Positions 7,899 through 15,548 of a stretch of DNA of 64,000 nucleotides are shown here, piece after piece. The translations under genes and the position numbers were made by a program. This DNA is from Bradyrhizobium diazoefficiens. Its GTDB lineage: Bacteria > Pseudomonadota > Alphaproteobacteria > Rhizobiales > Xanthobacteraceae. The stretch spans positions 62,001 to 126,000 of the forward strand of contig NZ_JAFCJE010000008.1 in assembly GCF_018131185.1 (NCBI RefSeq), in the 5' to 3' direction. The first letter of the stretch is position 1; each line of letters opens with the position of its first letter. Below the pieces are notes generated by a model, which saw only the letters and a program-made list of their open reading frames with translations, was not told the origin of the DNA and searched no databases.

Positions 7899-9674
7899 GT
7901 GTCGCTCGATATCGCTCGATCGGTCGCATTCACTGGGCTGTCTGCGACGTCCGTGCAGATCAGCGTGACGTCGTCGAACATCTCGAACGCCGACACGACG
8001 GGCTATACCAGGAAGTCCGCGACCCAGTCGAGCAGCGTCACCAACGGCGTCGGCACCGGCGTCACGGTGACCGGCATCACCTCGACCGTCGACAAGCTGC
8101 TGTTGAAGTCGCTGGTCAGCGCGGATTCCGAGCTCGGCGCGGCCGACACCACCAACACCTACCTGACGTCGCTCCAGCAGCTCTACGGCTCGATCAGCAG
8201 CAGCGATGATTCCTCGTCCGGGACCTCGCTCGCCAACAGCATCGCCTCGCTGGAATTGGCGCTGTCGTCGCTGGCGAGCACGCCCAGCAGCGCCTCGCTG
8301 CAATCCAACGCCGTCAGCGCGCTCGACGACGTCGCAAGCCAGTTGCGGGAGACCTCCAGCGGGATCCAGAAGCTGCGGTCGGACGCCGATCTGGACATCG
8401 CGTCCTCGATCGACGACGTCAACGCGGACCTGCAGCAGATCGCGGATCTGAATACCCAGATCAAGCAGACGGCCGCCTCCGGCCAGTCCACCGCCGACCT
8501 CGAGGACCAGCGCAACACCGCGCTTCAAGACCTCGCCTCGAAGATGAACATCAATTACTTCACCGCTTCGAACGGCGACATACAGATCTACACCAAATCA
8601 GGCCAGGCACTGGTCGACAGTTCCGCGCATACGATCAGCTATACGGCTGCGTCCAATGTGACGGCGTCAACGACCTACACCGCCGGCTCCTCGTCGAGCG
8701 GCTTCAGCGCGATCACCGTGAACGGGGTGGACATCACCTCCCAGATCACCGGTGGGGATATCGGCGCGCTCATCACGCTCCGTGACGACACTCTGCCGGA
8801 CGCGCAGTCCCAGCTCGACCAGCTGGCGCAGCAGCTGGCGTCCGTGATGAACAACGTCTCGAACAGCGCCTCTTCGGTGCCGGCGCCGACCAGCCTGACG
8901 GGGACGACGGCCGTCACCAGCAGTTCTGCCCTGTCCGCCTCTGGGTCGGTGCGCATCGCGGCCACCGACCAGAGCGGCAACCTGGTCTCCTACGCCGATC
9001 TCGACCTGTCGTCCTACGCGACGGTCGGCGATCTCGTCACCGCCATCAACGGCATCTCCGGCTTGTCCGCCTCGATCGATTCGGATGGCCATCTCTCGAT
9101 CACGGCGACCGGCTCCGGCAACGGCGTCGCCATCAACGAGATGACGAGCTCGGTCGGAAGCTCCAGCGAGGGATTCTCCGAATATTTCGGCCTCAACGAT
9201 CTGGTGACGGGAACGAGCGCTTCGGACATCGCGGTCAACAGCAAGATTCTGTCCGGCACGAACGAGCTCCAGCTTGCGACGCTGGACTCGTCGTCGAGCC
9301 TGACTGTCGGAAGTTCGGTGCTGTCGTCCGGTTCCGCCACCGTGATCAATGCCTTCTACGATGCGTTGACGGCCTCGCAGACGTTTGCATCGACGGGCGG
9401 GCTCGCCGCCAGCACCGGGTCGCTCGCCGACTACGCCTCGGCCATCGTCTCCCACGTCTCGAGCAAGGCTTCGCAGGCCTCCACGGATTATACCGCCAAG
9501 GAGACCGCGCAGTCGACCTATGCGAATTCGCTGTCGTCGCAGTCTGGCGTCAATCTGGACGAGGAAACGGCCAATTTGAGCACGCTCCAGAACAAATATT
9601 CGGCGGCGTCGGCGCTGATCCAGGCCATCAACTCCATGTATTCGGCGCTGCTCACCGCCGTGCAGTCGACGTAA
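7899..9674 (+). CDS. flgK: Flagellar hook-associated protein 1 FlgK
   Basis: A 591-residue FlgK, the first hook-filament junction protein. The N-terminus has the rod/hook signature (SVAFTGLSATSVQISVTSSN, ISNADTTGYTRK). The middle has the FlgK-type helix (ADLEDQRNTALQDLASKMNI) and the C-terminus the closing helix (GVNLDEETANLSTLQNKYSA, ASALIQAINSMYSALL). I choose GTG 7899 because GGGGGAA at 7886-7892 lies six bases upstream and it gives the family N-terminus; the open frame from 7818 overlaps the FlgN-like gene and adds an unrelated leader. Confidence 0.94.
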   Translation: MSLDIARSVAFTGLSATSVQISVTSSNISNADTTGYTRKSATQSSSVTNGVGTGVTVTGITSTVDKLLLKSLVSADSELGAADTTNTYLTSLQQLYGSISSSDDSSSGTSLANSIASLELALSSLASTPSSASLQSNAVSALDDVASQLRETSSGIQKLRSDADLDIASSIDDVNADLQQIADLNTQIKQTAASGQSTADLEDQRNTALQDLASKMNINYFTASNGDIQIYTKSGQALVDSSAHTISYTAASNVTASTTYTAGSSSSGFSAITVNGVDITSQITGGDIGALITLRDDTLPDAQSQLDQLAQQLASVMNNVSNSASSVPAPTSLTGTTAVTSSSALSASGSVRIAATDQSGNLVSYADLDLSSYATVGDLVTAINGISGLSASIDSDGHLSITATGSGNGVAINEMTSSVGSSSEGFSEYFGLNDLVTGTSASDIAVNSKILSGTNELQLATLDSSSSLTVGSSVLSSGSATVINAFYDALTASQTFASTGGLAASTGSLADYASAIVSHVSSKASQASTDYTAKETAQSTYANSLSSQSGVNLDEETANLSTLQNKYSAASALIQAINSMYSALLTAVQST

Positions 9675-9685
9675 GGGGGACGATT

Positions 9686-10597
9686 ATGGTCGCGATGAGG
9701 GTGGCCACCTTCGCCCAGTCGAACAGGATGATCGCCGACGCCATGCGCGTGGAATCGGTCATGGCCACCAAGCAGATCCAGGAATCGACGGGCGTCGTCT
9801 CGACGGATTTCGGCGGCTATGGCGCGGACGCCCAGCACGTCATCAACCTTCAGGTCTCGGTGACGCGCGCGCAATCCTATATCGACGCGGCTACGCTCGC
9901 CGGCAGCAAGGTCCAGGTGATGTATTCGGCGGTCGGCTCGGTGACCGACATCCTCACGCAGCTGCGCTCCCAGCTCAGCGCCGCCTCGACCGGGAGCTCG
10001 ACCGAGGTGAACTCGGCGATCAGCTCAGCCCAGCAGATGCTGGAGCAGATGGGCTCGCTGATGAACACGCAGTATGACGGCCAATACGTGTTTGCCGGCG
10101 GCAAGACCGACACGGCTCCGGTCGATCTCACGAGCTTTTCGTCTGGTACTGGTTCGACCACGACTGCGGACACCAGCTACTACAATGGCGACAGCGAGAT
10201 CGCCTCGGTACGGGTTGACGCCAATGAAACCGTATCATACGGCGTCACCGCGGATAATTCGGCGTTCGAGGAGGTGATGCGCGTCCTGAAGTTCGTGGCC
10301 AACAGCACGACGCTGTCGTCTGCGGATATCACCAGCGCGCTGGATCTCGCCAGCACGGCGCTCGACGACACCGCTGCCGTGCAGGCAAAGCTGTCCGGCG
10401 CCGCGTCATCGATCGAGACCGCGAGCGCTCGCCAGGCCGACTACAAGAGTTACGCGGAGACCTTGTCGAATGACCTGACCAGCGTCGACGTCGCCGCCAT
10501 TACGGCGCAGCTTTCGACTTACGAGACGCAACTCACGGCGTCCTATTCTGCTCTCGGGAAGATATTGAGCCTGAATCTTGCGAGTTATCTGAAGTGA
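9686..10597 (+). CDS. flgL: Flagellar hook-associated protein 3 FlgL
   Basis: A 303-residue FlgL, the second junction protein, homologous to flagellin at its ends (MRVATFAQSNRMIADAMRVE at the N-terminus, then QIQESTGVVSTDFGGYGADA). It contains the usual QQMLEQMGSLMNTQYDGQYV and FAGGKTDTAPV segment. It follows flgK by 11 bases with a GGGGGA ribosome binding site. It is the last recognisable flagellar gene of the cassette; a converging two-component operon lies beyond it. Confidence 0.93.
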   Translation: MVAMRVATFAQSNRMIADAMRVESVMATKQIQESTGVVSTDFGGYGADAQHVINLQVSVTRAQSYIDAATLAGSKVQVMYSAVGSVTDILTQLRSQLSAASTGSSTEVNSAISSAQQMLEQMGSLMNTQYDGQYVFAGGKTDTAPVDLTSFSSGTGSTTTADTSYYNGDSEIASVRVDANETVSYGVTADNSAFEEVMRVLKFVANSTTLSSADITSALDLASTALDDTAAVQAKLSGAASSIETASARQADYKSYAETLSNDLTSVDVAAITAQLSTYETQLTASYSALGKILSLNLASYLK

Positions 10598-10710
10598 ACA
10601 AGGGCCGGGTTCGTTCGGTAATAGAGAGAGTCGCCGGGGCTCGACCGGATGGTCCGGAACCCTTCCAGGGGAGCCAGATCGAATACCCGATGAGCAAATG
10701 GGAATCCAAA

Positions 10711-10744
10711 TGAAAAATGTAAGCCGATCCGCTCGGGCCGGAGG
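10711..10744 (-). terminator. Candidate terminator of the two-component operon
   Basis: Read on the minus strand just after the kinase stop, AGCCTCCG and CGGATCGGCT can pair imperfectly (10744-10722), followed by TTACATTTTTCA. The T-rich tail supports rho-independent termination, but the stem has an internal mismatch. Confidence 0.4.
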
Positions 10745-10748
10745 CTGA

Positions 10749-12116
10749 TCAAAAAAGAAGGCTCTCTCGACCAGAAACTGGTCGATCGCACATTGGCGCT
10801 GATGTGGATTTCTGCTGCTTCACAGGCAGTTGAATCCGCACGATTAACCCATGCGGCTTGCGGTCGTGCAGCGACAGCTCGCCGCCATGGGCGATCGCGA
10901 TCGCACGCGCGATCGAGAGGCCGAGCCCGAAGCCGGTGGAGTCGTCCATGGTGCGCGCATTGTCGCCGCGCACGAACGGCTCCAGCATCTCCTGCTTGCG
11001 TGCATCCGAAATGCCGGGACCGTCGTCCTCGACGTCGATGACGAGCCCTGTGCCCGATATCTTGAGACGGATCTTCACTTCCGCGCCGAATCGGACCGCG
11101 TTCTCGACGAGGTTGGTGACGGCGCGATGCAAATCGTCGGCCCGTACGACGACGCTCGCGGAAGCTGGCCCGTCATAATACACGACATGGCCCATGTCGC
11201 CGAACTGGTCGGCGACGAGCTGCAGTGTGCTCGCGATATCGACTAGCGTCACGGCCTCGATCTTGCGGTCGTCGCGCAAGAGCGAAAGGACCGATTCGAG
11301 CATTGAGCGCATCTGGTCGAGGTCGATCAGCATGTGCTTGCGGTTGCCCTCGTCCTCGATGAATTCGGCGCGCAGGCGCAGCCGCGTGATCGGCGTACGC
11401 AGATCGTGGCTGATCGCGGCCAGCATCCGCGTGCGATCCGACATCAGCCGCGCGATCCGTTCCTGCATGCGGTTGAGTGCGCGCGCCACCGCGCGGATCT
11501 CCTCTGGGCCGCGCTCGGGCAGCGGCTCGGCGGTGCCGTCGAGGCTGAAATTCTCCGCCGCCTCGGCAAAGGACGACAGCGGCCGCGTCAGCGCGCGCGC
11601 CGCCCACAGGCCGAGCACGGTGACGCAGATGAAGGTGCTCATCAGCGCCATCAGCCAGGGTCCGCCCCAGAACCGCGGTCGCGGGCCGCCATCGGCATGG
11701 CCCGCAATCACGGTACCGTCGGGCAGTTGCACGCCGATACGGGGCTCGATGCCGCCTGAAGCCAGCAGTCCCGTATTGTAGGCGCGGCCGAGATGGCGAT
11801 GCATCGCGCGCAGCGGCAGGCTGTCGCTCTCCTCGAGATTTGCCGTGCCGGGCGCCAGCATCTCGATGCCGAGCCCGGGGAAGGCGCGCGCAAGATCGGC
11901 AAGCAGGCGCGGACGCTCGCTCGCCTCCGCGGCACCAAGCAGCAGTGCGGCATCGGCCAGTTGATGCGCCCCTTCAGGCGAGGCGTCGGGGCGGTCCGGC
12001 CGGCTGATCAGGAAGGCGGTGGTGACGACGAGATGGAGCGCGACGGTCGAGGCCAGCACCAGCGCGGCGATCTGCCCGCCGATGCCCTTGAGGTGGAGGA
12101 ACGAGAACGGCTTCAT
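10749..12116 (-). CDS. Sensor histidine kinase (EnvZ/OmpR-type)
   Basis: A 455-residue inner-membrane histidine kinase. TM1 is about residues 14-37 and TM2 about 152-175, leaving a periplasmic loop of roughly 115 residues as sensor. A HAMP linker follows (TRPLSSFAEAAENFS). The H box is AAISHDLRTPITRLRLRAEF with phospho-acceptor His about 237. The N box is NLVENAVRFG and the G boxes are DVEDDGPGI and GFGLGLSIA. It starts ten bases after the response regulator stop, so the two form an operon transcribed away from the IclR region and toward the flagellar genes. The signal sensed is unknown. Confidence 0.93.
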   Translation of the reverse strand: MKPFSFLHLKGIGGQIAALVLASTVALHLVVTTAFLISRPDRPDASPEGAHQLADAALLLGAAEASERPRLLADLARAFPGLGIEMLAPGTANLEESDSLPLRAMHRHLGRAYNTGLLASGGIEPRIGVQLPDGTVIAGHADGGPRPRFWGGPWLMALMSTFICVTVLGLWAARALTRPLSSFAEAAENFSLDGTAEPLPERGPEEIRAVARALNRMQERIARLMSDRTRMLAAISHDLRTPITRLRLRAEFIEDEGNRKHMLIDLDQMRSMLESVLSLLRDDRKIEAVTLVDIASTLQLVADQFGDMGHVVYYDGPASASVVVRADDLHRAVTNLVENAVRFGAEVKIRLKISGTGLVIDVEDDGPGISDARKQEMLEPFVRGDNARTMDDSTGFGLGLSIARAIAIAHGGELSLHDRKPHGLIVRIQLPVKQQKSTSAPMCDRPVSGRESLLF

Positions 12117-12126
12117 CGTCTCCCCG

Positions 12127-12897
12127 TCAGCTGCTCAGGGGCCTTGCGACCGCCTCGGGGCTTGCTGCCTCAGTTCCCGCGAGCTCGATTCGTGGTGTGA
12201 ACAGATAACCGCCTGAGCGCACCGTCTTGATGATGGTAGGATCGGCCGGATTGGGCTCGATCTTGCGCCGGATGCGGCTGACCAGCACGTCGATGGAGCG
12301 CTCGAACGAGCCGGCGTTGCGGCCCTGCGTGAGGTCGAGCAGGCTGTCGCGTGATAGCACGCGGCCGGGCCGTTCGCAGAACGTCCTGAGCAGATCGAAC
12401 TCGGCGCTGGTTACCGCGACGCGCGCGCCGTCCGGATTGCGCAATTCGCGCAGCCGCAGATCGATGCGCCAGCCTTCGAAGGCAAGCGTGCTCGCGCCTT
12501 GGACCGCGCTGGCCGCTTGCGCGGCGGCTTGGCGGCGAAGCACTGCGTTGATGCGGGCGAGCAGCTCCCGCGGGTTAAAGGGTTTGGGCAGATAGTCGTC
12601 CGCGCCCATCTCGAGACCGACGATGCGATCGACGTCTTCGCCGCGCGCGGTCAGCATGATGATCGGCGTCTGCGATTCGGCGCGAACCCTGCGGCAAAGG
12701 CTCAGGCCGTCCTCCCCCGGCAGCATGACATCGAGGATGATGAGGTCGACGCGGTGATCGGTCATGGCGCGGGACATCTCGCGGCCGTCGCTCACGGCTG
12801 TGACGTTGCAGGCGTTGTTGCGCAGGTACTTCGCAATCAACGTCCGGGTTTCGCGGTCGTCCTCGACGACGAGGATGTTGGGATTGAGAATGGCCAT
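12127..12897 (-). CDS. OmpR-family response regulator
   Basis: A 256-residue DNA-binding response regulator. The receiver domain (about 6-120) has the acidic pair E12/D13/D14, phospho-acceptor D56 in LIILDVMLPGEDG, T83 in MLTARG and K105 in DDYLPKPF. The C-terminal winged helix (about 140-240) has VAVTSAEFDLLRTFCERPGR, RSIDVLVSRIRRKIEPNP and VRSGGYLF. It is the first gene of the two-gene operon with the kinase that follows. Its targets cannot be read from the sequence. Confidence 0.95.
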   Translation of the reverse strand: MAILNPNILVVEDDRETRTLIAKYLRNNACNVTAVSDGREMSRAMTDHRVDLIILDVMLPGEDGLSLCRRVRAESQTPIIMLTARGEDVDRIVGLEMGADDYLPKPFNPRELLARINAVLRRQAAAQAASAVQGASTLAFEGWRIDLRLRELRNPDGARVAVTSAEFDLLRTFCERPGRVLSRDSLLDLTQGRNAGSFERSIDVLVSRIRRKIEPNPADPTIIKTVRSGGYLFTPRIELAGTEAASPEAVARPLSS

Positions 12898-13134
12898 GTA
12901 ACTTGTTTGTCCAAGATTCGGACCAAATGGCGGAGATTTTTGTTTCAGATTGTTTCTGGACGCGATCTCGACAGGCCCGGCAATGCCGGGCCGTGGAACG
13001 GCAAGGTGTCGTTGAGAGGCCTAACGATACGGTGCCGCTATCGACCAAGAAACGCCGCATACCCAATAGCGCCCATCATGACTTCGATTCCGGCGGCTTC
13101 CGCCGGTTTGGGCTGTCGGGAGAAGCTCATGATG

Positions 13135-13498
13135 TCTAGTGGATGAAAGTGCCGCCGAGGTGGTAGGCGTGATCGGCCTGCAGTTCGCCTTCGACCTACC
13201 GTGCAAGGGCTTTCTTCAACGTTGCGCCAATGTACTACAACCGGAACGCATCTGGCGATGCGTCCAACCTCTTCCCGCACGCGGAGCGAACTGCAATAGG
13301 TAACGCGATCCGCTTCAGCGGCGTGGTGTTGGCGGTCTTGGCATTGAAGTCCGCGCCGCGGCCGGGAACGAAGGCGGTGTCGACCACGCCGGGCGCGACC
13401 GCGAGCACCCGCACCTCGGGCCCAGCACGCGAGCGCGCGACTTCGTCATGCCGGCATTGCCCGGTGCACCGCCGCAGAAATTGTGGCAGCAAAATCAA
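13135..13498 (-). pseudogene. Decayed short-chain dehydrogenase C-terminal fragment
   Basis: On the minus strand, 13417-13304 encodes EVRVLAVAPGVVDTAFVPGR followed by GADFNAKTANTTPLKRIA, which matches the region after the active site in short-chain dehydrogenases. The preceding SDR helix (GNAGMTKSRARVLGP) is readable only in a different frame just upstream, so there is a frameshift near 13420, and the frame is lost again after KRIA. No N-terminal Rossmann part, Tyr-Lys motif or start remains. The whole 12898-13494 gap holds only this remnant; I see no other gene in it. Confidence 0.6.
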
Positions 13499-14307
13499 CG
13501 GGCGCGTCGTAGTTGTGACATTGTAGAATCGCCTCTCACCGCGGGGTACGCCGCCGGCCTACTGGAATAGCCGAGCGCAGCGCCGATGGCTCTGGCTGCC
13601 TCCATCACGTGAACCGAATATTCCTTGATCTGCTTGCGCTTGATGCGGCTGTCGGGGCCCGACATGCCGATCGCTCCGACGAGTTCGCCCGAACGGCCGA
13701 GGATCGCGCAAGCGCAGGCCGCGATGCCCTCGCGCCATTCGCCGTGCAGCACGGAAGAATAGCCCTGCGCGCGCGCCAGATCGATGTCCTCCCGCAGTTC
13801 CTCGATCGTTGTTCGCGTCGAGTCCGTGTAACGCCTGAGATGCGGGCGAAATCGTTCCAGATAGTCATCGGGCATATGCGCGAGCATCGCCTTTCCGGTC
13901 GCCATGGTGAAGGCGGGGGCGCGCATCCCCACGCTCGTATGGGCGCGGATGTGGTGAGCGCTTTCGATCTTGTCGACGTAGACGACGTCGGTGTCCTCGA
14001 GCACCGACAGATGGATGGTTTCGCCGGTGATCTCGGCAAGCTTCGTCATTGCCGGTCGCGCGATGTTGATGAGATCCATCCGGTGGATGACGTGGCTGCC
14101 GAGCGCCCAGATCTTGGTCGTGAGCTCGTAGGTGCTATGCGGGGGGATCTGGCGCACATAGCCCTGGGACTGCAACGTCATCAACAGCCGATGCACGTTG
14201 CTCTTGGTGAGCTTCAGCTCGCTCGCGAGATCCGTGACCCCGCGGGGCTGCTCGCTCAGAGCAAGTGCTTCCAGGAGACGCAGCCCTTTAGTAAAAGCCT
14301 TATCCAT
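13495..14307 (-). CDS. IclR-family transcriptional regulator
   Basis: A 270-residue regulator. The N-terminal winged helix covers about residues 1-70 (ALSEQPRGVTDLASELKLTK, SNVHRLLMTLQSQGYVRQ). The C-terminal IclR effector domain covers about 80-250 (GETIHLSVLEDTDVVYVDKI, SVGMRAPAFTMATGKAMLA, CACAILGRSGELVGAIGMSG). It is co-directional with, and 114 bases downstream of, the binding-protein gene. It is the best candidate to bind the paired dyads at 18505-18532 and 18694-18721. The C-terminal tail extends about 15 residues beyond the usual end. Confidence 0.93.
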   Translation of the reverse strand: MDKAFTKGLRLLEALALSEQPRGVTDLASELKLTKSNVHRLLMTLQSQGYVRQIPPHSTYELTTKIWALGSHVIHRMDLINIARPAMTKLAEITGETIHLSVLEDTDVVYVDKIESAHHIRAHTSVGMRAPAFTMATGKAMLAHMPDDYLERFRPHLRRYTDSTRTTIEELREDIDLARAQGYSSVLHGEWREGIAACACAILGRSGELVGAIGMSGPDSRIKRKQIKEYSVHVMEAARAIGAALGYSSRPAAYPAVRGDSTMSQLRRAR

Positions 14308-14380
14308 CCACCAGCCAAAGTAGAATGATCTTTCTCAGCGTCTAGCATGGTCGCGCGATCCGCAACAGCCCGCGTGTGGG

Positions 14381-14414
14381 GATCGGCCCCGGTCCGTTCG
14401 GATCGGGGCCGATC
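14381..14414 (-). terminator. 15-bp hairpin downstream of the PotD-like gene
   Basis: GATCGGCCCCGGTCC and GGATCGGGGCCGATC pair with a single G-T wobble around the loop GTTC, eight bases after the binding-protein stop. There is no T tract in the direction of transcription. It therefore looks like an mRNA-stabilising or attenuating structure between the binding-protein gene and the IclR gene. Confidence 0.6.
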
Positions 14415-14421
14415 AGCCTGC

Positions 14422-15516
14422 CTACTGGGCCAGCAAGGCGTTCAGCTTCTCCTGCCCGTACTCTTCATTGGTGGATTTTCCGGCCGGCGAAGCCGCGCCC
14501 CAATAATCCGGGCTCCATTCGATCGCCTTCGAGACGTTGTCCGGGTTGTTGGCCCAGTAGCGCGCGAGCTTCTTGTCGGTCGCGGCCTCGAACACGACCT
14601 GGGAGGGAAGGGCGACCGGGAAGGTCGAGGTGAGTTGCGCCGCGCGCTTGGGTTCGAGTCGCCAGGACAACAGCTTCAGCGCGTTATCATAGTTCGGCGC
14701 TCCCTTTGGGATCGAGAAGAAGTCGTAGTAGATGAAGCCCTGATTGAAGGTCAGCTCGATCGGGGCGCCCTCCAGGGCGAGCTTGCTCATCGAGCCGGTA
14801 TAGGCCATGCACATGTCGGCCTCGCCATCGAGCAGGAGCTGCGGCGGCTGTGCGGACGTCGTCCACCATTTGGCGATGTGCGGCTTGATTTCCTTGACCT
14901 TCTTCAGCGCCCGCTCCATGTCGATCGGATAGAGCTTGCTCTTCTCCACGCCGTCGGCCATCAGCGCCGCCTCGAATACGAAACGCGGCCAGGCGGGCAT
15001 GCAGCGCCGGCCGGGAAACTTCTTCACATCCCAGAAGTCGGCCCAGCTGGTCGGTACGTTCTCGCCCTTGTACTTGTCCTTGTTGTAGACGAGCCCGACC
15101 CCGATCACCTGCAATGCCACGCCCTTCTTGCGCTTCAGATTGTCCGGCATTGCCGCCAGCGTCTGCTTCGCCGCGTCGGACAGCTTGGAATAGTCGATGT
15201 CGGCCAGACAGCAATCGCCGAGCAGCTTGGTCTCCTGGTCGAAGATGAACGTCAGGTCCCATTGCGCCTTGCCGGCTTCGGCCTGGGCCTTGATGCGTGG
15301 GCCGCTGCGGGCCTCCTGGACGGTGACCACCTTGATGCCGGTCTCCTTCTCGAAGGGGTCGTACATGACTTTGCGCAATGCATCGCCATAACCGCCGCCC
15401 GGGTCCTGCATGATCACGACGTTGCTCTGCGCTTGAGCCAGACCTGTCCCCATCGCGGCGAGCAGGGCCGAGGCCAGCACGGAAGCCGATAGTCGAAAGC
15501 GTTTCATTCCCAGCAT
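14422..15516 (-). CDS. PotD/AfuA-like ABC substrate-binding protein
   Basis: A 364-residue periplasmic binding protein of the spermidine/putrescine-iron type (family SBP 1/6/8). A Sec signal peptide ends near AQAQ (LLAAMGTGLAQAQS). The mature part opens NVVIMQDPGGGYGDALRKVM and contains WDLTFIFDQETKLLG, YNKDKYKGENVPTSWADFWD and DGEADMCMAYTGSMSKLALE, all typical of the family. ATG 15516 is preferred since GGAGG lies eight bases upstream; the longer frame to 15552 overlaps this site. It delivers its ligand to the fused permease 32 bases upstream. The substrate cannot be read; the linked enzymes argue for a catabolised small molecule. Confidence 0.9.
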   Translation of the reverse strand: MLGMKRFRLSASVLASALLAAMGTGLAQAQSNVVIMQDPGGGYGDALRKVMYDPFEKETGIKVVTVQEARSGPRIKAQAEAGKAQWDLTFIFDQETKLLGDCCLADIDYSKLSDAAKQTLAAMPDNLKRKKGVALQVIGVGLVYNKDKYKGENVPTSWADFWDVKKFPGRRCMPAWPRFVFEAALMADGVEKSKLYPIDMERALKKVKEIKPHIAKWWTTSAQPPQLLLDGEADMCMAYTGSMSKLALEGAPIELTFNQGFIYYDFFSIPKGAPNYDNALKLLSWRLEPKRAAQLTSTFPVALPSQVVFEAATDKKLARYWANNPDNVSKAIEWSPDYWGAASPAGKSTNEEYGQEKLNALLAQ

Positions 15517-15548
15517 TTTCTCTTCCTCCAGTTGAAACTTGATCTGTG

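Noticed and set aside
13521..13537. Partial match to the IclR operator (TTGTAGAATCGCC) in the 3' end of the IclR gene
   Set aside because: Only one half of the dyad is present and it is coding sequence, so chance is a sufficient explanation.
14381..14414. Classical rho-independent terminator after the PotD-like gene
   Set aside because: The stem is strong but no T tract follows in the direction of transcription, so I treat it as a stabilising or attenuating hairpin.
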